A stretch of 13,172 nt of DNA. Source: JBAVEL01 sp049587715 (GTDB taxonomy: Bacteria > Bacteroidota > Ignavibacteria > UBA10030 > UBA6906). Position 1 is the stretch's first letter, and each line of letters opens with the position of its first letter. The translations under genes were made by a program, and so were the position numbers. The stretch is taken from positions 1 to 13,172 of the forward strand of contig JBAVEL010000119.1 of assembly GCA_049587715.1 (NCBI GenBank), read 5' to 3'. A model generated the notes under the pieces. The model had not been told where the DNA came from, made no database searches, and saw only the letters and a program-made list of their open reading frames with translations. Of the stretch, positions 7,302 through 13,172 are shown in pieces.

Positions 7302-8702
7302 TTACACGGCGGCGGCCGCCCGGAGGAGCGCGTCGGCCTTTCGCCTGCCGTCGGCCTCGGCGTAGACCCGGACCAGGGGCTCGGTGCCGGAGGCCCGCAC
7401 CAGGACCCAGCCCCCGTCCACAAAGAACTTGTGCCCGTCGGTGTCCTTCCGCCCCCGGACGGGGAAGGGCCCGATCCGCCGCACCGCGCCCCGGTACCGC
7501 TTCATGAACGCCTCTTTCTGCGCTCCCCCCAGATGCAGGTCCGCGCGCCCGAATTCGTGCACGCCGAACTCCTCCATCAGCTCCCGGACCAGCGCGCCCA
7601 GGGTCTTCCCGCGCACCGCCATCATTTCGGCCAGAAGCAGCCCCAGGTAGATGCCGTCCCTCTCGGGGATGTGCCCCTTCACCCCCAGCCCCCCGCTCTC
7701 CTCCCCCCCGATCAGGACATCCCGTTCGGTCATGAGGCGGCAGACATGCTTGAACCCGATGGGGGTCTCGGTCAGGCGAAGTCCGTACGCCCGGCACTGC
7801 GCGTCCACCATCTGCGTGACGGAAAAGGTCTTCACCACTTCCCCGCGCATCCCCTTCTCCTCCACCAGGTACTTCAGCAGAAGGGCGAAGATGCGGTGGG
7901 AATCCACGAACACCCCCTTTTCGTCCACCGCTCCGATCCGGTCGGCGTCCCCGTCGGTGGCGATCCCGAGATCGAACTTCTCGCGCCGGACCCGGCGGGC
8001 AAGCTCCGTCAGATTGTGGGCCATCGGCTCGGGGTTCATCCCCCCGAACGAGGGATTGAACTCCCCCCGCATCTGGACCGACCGGGGGAGGATCTCCCCC
8101 AGCACCCCCTGCCCCGCTCCGTACATGGCGTCGTACAGGATCCGGATCCCCGACCTCCGGATCAGGGGGATGTCGATCTTCCGGCCCAGGTGGCTCAGAT
8201 ACCGCCGGCGCATGTTGATGGGGCGGATGCGCCCCGCCTCGGCCAGGGCGGCAAAGGAGGGTTCTCTCCGGCGCGGACCCGCCCGGAGCACGGAGGCCAG
8301 TTCCCGCTCCACCCGGGCGATCATCTCGGGGTGCGCCGGACCCCCGAAATCGCCCTTGATCTTGAAGCCGTTGTACCGGGCCGGATTGTGGCTGGCCGTG
8401 ATCACCACCCCCCCGGCCGCCCGTTCCAGCTTCGTCAGGAGCGAGATCATGGGAGTCGTGACGATGCTGTCGGCCAGCTTCACCCCGATTCCCTCGTCCG
8501 CGATGGCCGCGGCCGCCGTCTCCGCGAACTCCCGCGACATGAACCGGGCGTCGTATCCGATCACGATCCCCCCTTCCCGCCGGGGATGGCGCCGGAAGAA
8601 GCGCGCTGTTGCGCGCGCCACCAGGCGGAGGTTGGCAAACGTGAAATCATCCGCGATGACGGCGCGCCAGCCGTCCGTGCCGAACCGGATCCCCGCGCTC
8701 AT
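7302..8702 (-). CDS. Phosphoglucomutase/phosphomannomutase family alpha-D-phosphohexomutase
   Basis: This 466-residue enzyme interconverts hexose 1-phosphates and 6-phosphates through a phosphoserine. It opens with FGTDGWRAVIA (7-17). The phosphoserine loop TASHNP holds Ser104. The metal loop TDGDADRIG has Asp250, Asp252 and Asp254. The sugar-specificity loop is GGEESGG (332-338), and the phosphate-binding loop RASGTEP lies at 436-442. All four catalytic loops are intact and the length is normal. Sequence alone does not separate glucose, mannose or glucosamine use, so no symbol is given. The ATG at 8702 overlaps the enolase stop as ATGA, which suggests translational coupling; the much longer ATG frame at 9251 lies inside enolase and is not used. 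Followed by a GalT-like gene, the likely role is linking glycolysis to sugar 1-phosphate activation. Confidence 0.92.
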   Translation of the reverse strand: MSAGIRFGTDGWRAVIADDFTFANLRLVARATARFFRRHPRREGGIVIGYDARFMSREFAETAAAAIADEGIGVKLADSIVTTPMISLLTKLERAAGGVVITASHNPARYNGFKIKGDFGGPAHPEMIARVERELASVLRAGPRRREPSFAALAEAGRIRPINMRRRYLSHLGRKIDIPLIRRSGIRILYDAMYGAGQGVLGEILPRSVQMRGEFNPSFGGMNPEPMAHNLTELARRVRREKFDLGIATDGDADRIGAVDEKGVFVDSHRIFALLLKYLVEEKGMRGEVVKTFSVTQMVDAQCRAYGLRLTETPIGFKHVCRLMTERDVLIGGEESGGLGVKGHIPERDGIYLGLLLAEMMAVRGKTLGALVRELMEEFGVHEFGRADLHLGGAQKEAFMKRYRGAVRRIGPFPVRGRKDTDGHKFFVDGGWVLVRASGTEPLVRVYAEADGRRKADALLRAAAAV

Positions 8703-9997
8703 TTCCCGCCCCCCTTCACCCGGAAGGCCGCCCGCCCCGCGTACTGTGCCGTGCTTCCCAGCTCCTCCTCGATGCGGAGCAACTGGTTGTACTTGGCGAT
8801 CCGGTCGGTGCGGCTGGCGGAACCGGTCTTGATCTGCCCGGCGTTGGTGGCCACGGCAATGTCGGCAATGGTGGCGTCTTCCGTCTCTCCCGAGCGGTGG
8901 CTGATCACGCAGGTGTAGCCGCTCCCACGGGCCATGGCCATCGCGTCCAGGGTTTCGGTCAGCGTTCCGATCTGGTTCACCTTCACCAGGATGCTGTTGG
9001 CCACCCCGGCGGCGATCCCCCGGCTCAGGAACTCCGTGTTTGTCACAAAAACGTCGTCTCCCACGAGCTGCACCGCACCCCCCAGGGCGCTGGTGAGGAG
9101 CTTCCACCCCTCCCAGTCGTTCTCCGCCATCCCGTCCTCCAGGGAGAGGATGGGATACTGGCGCACCCAGTTCCGGTAGAACTCCACCATTGCCGCGGGC
9201 GACTTCTTCTCCTTCGTGGACTTGAAGAAGGAATATCCTCCCTCCTCCCACATCTCGCTCGCGGCCACATCCAGACCCAGGAAGATCTCCCGGCCCGCCT
9301 TGTAGCCGGCATCCTCCACGGCCTTCAGGATCACCTCCACGGCCTCGTCGTTGGATCGGAGATCCGGGGCGAAGCCCCCCTCGTCCCCCACGGCCGTGTT
9401 GGAGCCCTTCTTCCGCAGCACCCCCTTCAGGGCGTGGAAGATCTCCGCCCCCATGCGGAGGGCTTCGGCAAAGGAGGGGGCCTCCACCGGAATCACCATG
9501 AACTCCTGGAAGTCCACCGTGTTGTCGGCGTGCTTCCCTCCGTTCAGGATGTTCATCATGGGAACGGGCATCACGCGGGCGGCGGTGCCGCCGATGTAGC
9601 GGTAGAGGGGAAGCCCCGTGGACTGGGCGGCCGCCTTGGCAACGGCCAGGGAGACCCCCAGGATGGCGTTGGCCCCCAGCCGGGACTTGTTGGGCGTGCC
9701 GTCCAGCCGGATCATCATCCGGTCAATCCCCGCCTGGTCCAGTGCGTCGAAGCCGGTCAGCTCCCCCGCCAGGGTGTTGTTCACGTGCTCCACGGCGTTC
9801 AGGACTCCCTTCCCGAGGTAGCGGGCGGCGTCTCCGTCCCTCAGCTCCACCGCTTCGTGTTCTCCCGTGGAGGCGCCGCTGGGTACCGCAGCGCGCCCCG
9901 TGATGCCGCATTCCAGTTCCACATCCACCTCGACGGTGGGGTTGCCGCGCGAATCCAGGATCTCGCGCGCACGGATATCCGTGATCAGGGTGTTCAT
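8699..9997 (-). CDS. eno: Enolase (phosphopyruvate hydratase)
   Basis: Enolase converts 2-phosphoglycerate to phosphoenolpyruvate in glycolysis and back in gluconeogenesis. The 432-residue length is normal. Active-site residues are all present: the Ser41 loop in SGASTGE, catalytic base Lys339 and acid Glu206 (in GDEGGFAP), His367 in SHRSGETED, and magnesium ligands Asp243 (LDVAASE), Glu287 (SLEDGM) and Asp314 (VGDDVF). The family signature LVKVNQIGTLTET is at 337-349. The start ATG at 9997 follows a strong GGAGGAG ribosome site. Enolase appears to head the transcript that continues into the hexomutase, GalT-like, YhcH and hydrolase genes, and its 87-base leader is where regulation of that unit is most likely. 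Confidence 0.99.
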   Translation of the reverse strand: MNTLITDIRAREILDSRGNPTVEVDVELECGITGRAAVPSGASTGEHEAVELRDGDAARYLGKGVLNAVEHVNNTLAGELTGFDALDQAGIDRMMIRLDGTPNKSRLGANAILGVSLAVAKAAAQSTGLPLYRYIGGTAARVMPVPMMNILNGGKHADNTVDFQEFMVIPVEAPSFAEALRMGAEIFHALKGVLRKKGSNTAVGDEGGFAPDLRSNDEAVEVILKAVEDAGYKAGREIFLGLDVAASEMWEEGGYSFFKSTKEKKSPAAMVEFYRNWVRQYPILSLEDGMAENDWEGWKLLTSALGGAVQLVGDDVFVTNTEFLSRGIAAGVANSILVKVNQIGTLTETLDAMAMARGSGYTCVISHRSGETEDATIADIAVATNAGQIKTGSASRTDRIAKYNQLLRIEEELGSTAQYAGRAAFRVKGGGK

Positions 9998-10003
9998 CGG
10001 GTG

Positions 10004-10010
10004 CTCCTCC
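10004..10010 (-). promoter_or_regulatory. Strong ribosome binding site of eno
   Basis: The minus strand reads GGAGGAG, 6 bases from the eno ATG. It is among the best Shine-Dalgarno matches in the window, in keeping with high enolase expression, and confirms the start at 9997. Confidence 0.75.
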
Positions 10011-10084
10011 GTGGTCAGACTGACAATGGCGGTCGTGGCGAGAACAGCTCAGACCTGCAAAGAAAGCCAAAACGGCCCTGAAAA
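10011..10084 (-). promoter_or_regulatory. eno leader region with two palindromes and a weak promoter-like match
   Basis: This is most of the 87-base gap between the GT9 stop and eno. It contains a perfect 11-base odd palindrome GTCAGtCTGAC (10014-10024) and an imperfect 13-base palindrome (10045-10057) with the same TCTGA core. Their centres are 32 bases apart, close to three helical turns. TTGGCT and TGTTCT with an 18-base spacer are a poor sigma-70-like pair. A 6-base stem with two G-U pairs followed by TTTCTTTG, just after the GT9 stop, is too weak to call a terminator. Confidence 0.3.
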
Positions 10085-11119
10085 TCAACGAACCCCTTCA
10101 GCTCTCCCCCGCATGCACGCACCCAGTGCCGCCGCCACCTCTTCCACCGTGAGAAGCTTCATGCACTCCATGTGCGCGGCCCCTTCCCGCGTGCAGACAT
10201 CCAGGTGGCAGGGGTGGCACGGCACCTCACGCCGGAGGGCCCGGTGCCCCTCCTCCGCACGGTACGGAAACCAGATGCGCTCCTCTCCGGGACCGAAGAG
10301 CCCCACGGTGGGCGTACCAACCGCGGCCGCCATGTGCATGGTCCCGTTATCGTTGGTCACATAGGCCCGGCACCGGGAGAGGAGGGCCGCCAGGCGCCGG
10401 AGCGGGAGCCCCTGGGCCACACGGATCCTGGTCCGGGTTCTCCGCAGCACCTCGCGCACGCAGTCCCCGTCGGAGGGTCCCGCAATGAGGAGGATGCCCG
10501 CCCCGTGGGCTTCGGCCGCCACATCCGCAAGGGCGGCAAAGCGTTCCGGCATCCAGTGCTTGGCGGGCCAGGTGGCGCCGGGATGGAGGGCGATCACCCC
10601 TCGGGAGGGAGCATCCTCTCGGAGAAACGCCTCCGCCTCTTCCACCTCCGCCGGGGTCAGGAAGATCCCCGTCCGGGAGCAGACGGGGGTGATGCCCGCC
10701 GCGCGGAGGGAGCAATCGTGGAACTCCACGGCGGTCCTCGGCCTCCCGTCGTCCCTCACCCGGATGGTGTAGAACCGGCCCCGTCCCCTCCTGTCGGGCC
10801 CCACCCGCACGCGGGCTCCCGAGAGACCTACGAGAAGAGCGCTGCGGGGGTTCCCGAAGAAATCTATCGCCAGGTCAAAACGGTGGCTGCGCAGAAGCCG
10901 TGCAACCCGGAGCTGTTCCGCCGGGGCGCTCCGCCCGTAGTCGTAGGGGATGATCTCGTTCAGGTGCGGGTTGTGCTCCAGAAGAGACACCGCCTCCTTT
11001 TCCCCCAGATACGCGATGTGCGCCCCCGGGAAGAACCGGCGGACGGAGCAGACGGCGGGCGTTGTGAGCACCACGTCTCCGATGAACCTCAGCCGGGTGA
11101 GCAGGATGCGGGGTTCCAT
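10085..11119 (-). CDS. GT9 glycosyltransferase, lipopolysaccharide heptosyltransferase-like
   Basis: This 344-residue GT-B enzyme belongs to glycosyltransferase family 9, cytoplasmic or inner-membrane-associated enzymes that usually add heptose from ADP-heptose to lipopolysaccharide core. The N-terminal acceptor-side domain begins ILLTRLRFIGDVVLTTP (5-21), the family hallmark. The C-terminal donor domain has HPGATWPAKHW (179-189) and TNDNGTMHMAAAVGTPTVGLFGP (255-277, ending in the LFGP loop). A cysteine cluster, C301, C304, C309 and C319, occurs near the C-terminus as in many GT9 proteins and may bind metal. The ATG at 11119 matches the usual GT9 start; a weak AGGA site is 8 bases upstream. 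It follows the membrane peptidase gene by 10 bases and is probably cotranscribed with it. Heptose as the donor is inference: GT9 members also act on other sugars, and no heptose synthesis genes are present here. Confidence 0.92.
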   Translation of the reverse strand: MEPRILLTRLRFIGDVVLTTPAVCSVRRFFPGAHIAYLGEKEAVSLLEHNPHLNEIIPYDYGRSAPAEQLRVARLLRSHRFDLAIDFFGNPRSALLVGLSGARVRVGPDRRGRGRFYTIRVRDDGRPRTAVEFHDCSLRAAGITPVCSRTGIFLTPAEVEEAEAFLREDAPSRGVIALHPGATWPAKHWMPERFAALADVAAEAHGAGILLIAGPSDGDCVREVLRRTRTRIRVAQGLPLRRLAALLSRCRAYVTNDNGTMHMAAAVGTPTVGLFGPGEERIWFPYRAEEGHRALRREVPCHPCHLDVCTREGAAHMECMKLLTVEEVAAALGACMRGRAEGVR

Positions 11120-11129
11120 GGGTTGATTC

Positions 11130-13172
11130 CTATTCCCCTTCCCGGGTCCGCGCGGTGTATGCGGCCATCCACTCGCACCGCTCCACCCAGTCTCTCACCG
11201 CCGCCTCCGCGTGGGGGGTGGCGTATCCGTTCAGCGACTCCCAGAAGGCCGACCGCGCTCTCTGGTAGTCTCCCGCGCGGTAGAGGGCCCCTGCGGCGAT
11301 CCGGAGCCGGAGGGACTCCAGGCGGTCCGTCAGGGAGCCGCCCCCGATGGAGGCGGCCGCCTTCTCCGCCTCCCGGAAACGCCCCGCCCGGACCAGCATC
11401 TGCGCGCGAAGGAGCCCGAGAGGAGGAGAATCCTTCCCCCCCCCGAGGGAATCCAGCATCCGGAGACGCAGGGAATCCGCGCCCCCCGATGCGAACAGCC
11501 GGGTGATTCCCTCCGGGGGAAGCCCGGCCCTGAGCAGGGCGCGTCTCAGAAGAGCTCCCTCCGTATGGCCCTCCGAGAAGTCCGCCTCCGCCACCTTCCC
11601 GTACAGGGAGTCCGCCGCTTCCCGTCGTCCCGCCGCCCACAGGGCGTCCCCGAACAGGATGCCGAGGGGAAGGATCCTCCCGGGGAGCTCCCCTCCCGAT
11701 GAGACCGAATCCAGGCTCCTCAGGATGATGTCCTGCCTTCCGGCGCCCGGAGCGGACCGGAGATATCCTCCGAAGGCCTCCATGCTCCCGGACCGCCGGA
11801 AGGAGGCCTCGAAGAGGGCCAGCGCCCTGGCGTGGTTCCCGTTCCCGAGATGCTCCTCCGCCTCCCGGTTCCATGCCGCCACCGCCCGTCCGCAGATGCT
11901 TGCCGCCAGGGGAGGGCGGCTGAAGAGCGCCGCCACCCGGTCCGACTCCCCGGCCTCGGGGGGGATGCCGTCCAGGTATTCCTCCCACTCTCTCACCAGA
12001 TCCTCCCGGCTCCGCCCGAAGGCCTCCCGGTAATCTCCTGTTCCGTACACCCGCGTCAGAGGGCGTATGCCGTAGCCGTCCATCAGGAAGCGGCAGAAGC
12101 TCCCCGCGGCCACGTAGCTGAGGGAAGAGGTGTGGCCCAGAAAACCCCCTCCCGAGAGAATCTCCCGGAGTGCCGCTCCGCGGCCGTTTCTCCGCAGGGC
12201 GGCGGCATACTGATGGAGGGTCCGGTTCCCCCAGTTCCACACAACAGCCATGGCAAGCCCCTCCACGAGAGCGGGGCTGGGGCCGATCTGCAGGATCGGG
12301 ATGCCGAAGGGCGCGGCCGCCACATGCACCAGCTCGTGCTTCAGGGTCGGCTCCCGGGCATCCAGGGCAATGTGGGTTTCGCCCCGCCAGGGTTTTGCGA
12401 TGCTGGTGGCGCCGGCCCCGATCAGCCGTCTTTTCTCATCGGCCGATCCGTAGAGATACGATGTGAATCTCCTCTCCCCGCCGGGCAACTGCAGGGCGTC
12501 CAGCACCTGCCGGAGGCGGAACTCGTGCTCCGCGGCCAGCCGCTCCAGCTCCGCTCCGCCGATGGCTCCCGCCGGATAGACGATCCGGAAGTGCTCCGTC
12601 TCCTTCAGTCCTCCCAGCCGCCTCTCCAGATAGGTCCCCGTGGTCTCGAGCCCCAGCTCGCACCGGAAGATCCAGACGGGGACCAGGGCCGCCGCGCACA
12701 GAGCGAGGGCGGTGCGGCGCCTCAGGCGCACGCACAGAAGGAGCAGGGCGCCCAGCCCTGCGGTCCCGAGCCGGAAGAGCACCAGCGGGGCTTCGATGCC
12801 CAGCTCTTCGTCGTAGGTGAGCCCCGGGAAATAGCCGTAGAAGAAGTTGTAGGAGAAGACCGCGGGGGTGAGGTATCCCCCCAGAAGGGCATAGAGCAGG
12901 CTTCCCCCGAACACCGTCAGAAACACGGTCCGCGGCCTCGCCCATGCGGCCGCCGCGTAGATGCCCAGACAGGCGGAGAACCAGATGCTTACGGCGGGGA
13001 TCAGGAGAAACCACGCCAGCCCCTGCACGGGGGAGCAGGTCGTGACCCGGAAGGCGTTCAGGGACAGGACCGCCGGGGGGATGAGCGCAAGCGCGGCCAT
13101 GGCAAGCCGGGATTCCCCCAGGGCTTGTGCGGCGCTCTGCCGGCGCCGGAAGGCCCCGGCGGCAATGAGGCC
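11130..13172 (-). CDS. Membrane-anchored gluzincin zinc peptidase with repeat-rich C-terminus (5' end outside the window)
   Basis: The frame stays open from the ATG at 13100 to the right edge (24 more codons, no stop), and no ribosome site precedes that ATG, so the true start probably lies outside. Residue numbers here count from that ATG. About four hydrophobic segments cover 28-52, 57-85, 105-125 and 129-147. The peptidase part contains HELVH (255-259) and a glutamate in VEGLA (Glu280) 21 residues after the second histidine, the spacing of gluzincin metallopeptidases of the peptidase MA type. Zinc ligands would be His255, His259 and Glu280, with Glu256 catalytic. Residues about 405-650 hold helical, TPR-like segments (GNHARALALFEASF, GRREAADSLY, GRFREAEKAA, GDYQRARSAFW). 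The substrate is unknown. The pairing with a GT9 gene suggests envelope work. The peptidase call is firm; the name and role are not. Confidence 0.84.
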   Translation of the reverse strand, partial: GLIAAGAFRRRQSAAQALGESRLAMAALALIPPAVLSLNAFRVTTCSPVQGLAWFLLIPAVSIWFSACLGIYAAAAWARPRTVFLTVFGGSLLYALLGGYLTPAVFSYNFFYGYFPGLTYDEELGIEAPLVLFRLGTAGLGALLLLCVRLRRRTALALCAAALVPVWIFRCELGLETTGTYLERRLGGLKETEHFRIVYPAGAIGGAELERLAAEHEFRLRQVLDALQLPGGERRFTSYLYGSADEKRRLIGAGATSIAKPWRGETHIALDAREPTLKHELVHVAAAPFGIPILQIGPSPALVEGLAMAVVWNWGNRTLHQYAAALRRNGRGAALREILSGGGFLGHTSSLSYVAAGSFCRFLMDGYGIRPLTRVYGTGDYREAFGRSREDLVREWEEYLDGIPPEAGESDRVAALFSRPPLAASICGRAVAAWNREAEEHLGNGNHARALALFEASFRRSGSMEAFGGYLRSAPGAGRQDIILRSLDSVSSGGELPGRILPLGILFGDALWAAGRREAADSLYGKVAEADFSEGHTEGALLRRALLRAGLPPEGITRLFASGGADSLRLRMLDSLGGGKDSPPLGLLRAQMLVRAGRFREAEKAAASIGGGSLTDRLESLRLRIAAGALYRAGDYQRARSAFWESLNGYATPHAEAAVRDWVERCEWMAAYTARTREGE

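Noticed and set aside
7292..7303. Palindrome AACGG-N2-CCGTT at the hexomutase stop codon.
   Set aside because: Short arms, partly coding and no T tract; likely chance, and not stable enough for a terminator.
5843..8918. Long plus-strand open frames (about 554 and 555 codons) opposite the DUF4921, hexomutase and enolase genes.
   Set aside because: Low-complexity antisense frames crossing several real gene boundaries, with no domain or ribosome site.
8703..9251. N-terminal extension of the hexomutase to an ATG at 9251.
   Set aside because: The extension lies wholly within eno and encodes unlike sequence; homology begins at the ATG at 8702.
10063..10079. A hairpin followed by TTTCTTTG just after the GT9 stop, as a possible terminator.
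   Set aside because: The stem is only six pairs with two G-U pairs and the T tract is interrupted, so it is too weak to call.
11089..12240. A 383-codon minus-strand frame inside the peptidase gene.
   Set aside because: Gly/Arg/Pro-rich shadow frame in a different register from the peptidase, whose motifs and membrane segments are clear.
1..13172. Mobile elements, CRISPR arrays, tRNA or rRNA genes, defence systems.
   Set aside because: No spaced repeats of array type, no transposase or integrase motifs and no RNA gene signatures were seen; all ten genes are accounted for by metabolism, translation or envelope families.

Overview
The window looks like chromosomal backbone from a GC-rich diderm bacterium. 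All ten recognisable genes lie on the minus strand and read from the right edge to the left edge. Coding density is very high: the only gaps of 30 bases or more are 87, 71, 37 and 34 bases, so no stretch over 300 bases lacks a gene. Codon third positions are strongly G/C, which leaves long empty antisense frames on the plus strand. I see no tRNA, rRNA, CRISPR array, insertion sequence, integrase or phage gene, and no strong intrinsic terminator. An outer-membrane DUF5916 protein and a lipopolysaccharide-type heptosyltransferase point to a Gram-negative envelope. The combination of DUF5916, a membrane gluzincin peptidase and a DUF4921 GalT-like protein suggests Gemmatimonadota or a nearby phylum such as Eisenbacteria or Krumholzibacteriota. 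That placement is inference and weak.

In transcription order, the right end (13172 to 10085) holds a 5'-truncated membrane-anchored zinc peptidase with a repeat-rich C-terminus. Ten bases after it comes a GT9 heptosyltransferase-like glycosyltransferase. An 87-base leader with two operator-like palindromes and a strong ribosome binding site separates this pair from a five-gene run of central and carbohydrate metabolism (9997 to 4643). That run is enolase, a phosphoglucomutase/phosphomannomutase overlapping it by four bases, a GalT-related DUF4921 protein, a YhcH-type cupin and a YbfF-type alpha/beta hydrolase. Its gaps are -4, 37, 7 and 11 bases, so it is probably one transcript.

A 71-base gap with an AT-rich promoter-like element leads into the second cluster: an ABC-F ribosome-associated ATPase, then the 23S rRNA m5U methyltransferase RlmD, which overlaps it by four bases. 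After 34 bases comes a secreted DUF5916 outer-membrane protein whose 3' end lies beyond the left edge. The ABC-F and RlmD genes form a translation module. The hexomutase, GalT-like and YhcH genes together suggest a route that interconverts and activates hexose phosphates; its substrate cannot be read from the sequence.

The most interesting items are the uncharacterised DUF4921/YhcH/hexomutase set, the membrane gluzincin, the possible near-leaderless start of the ABC-F gene with a dyad over its promoter, and a nine-base homopolymer in the low-complexity tail of the hydrolase gene.
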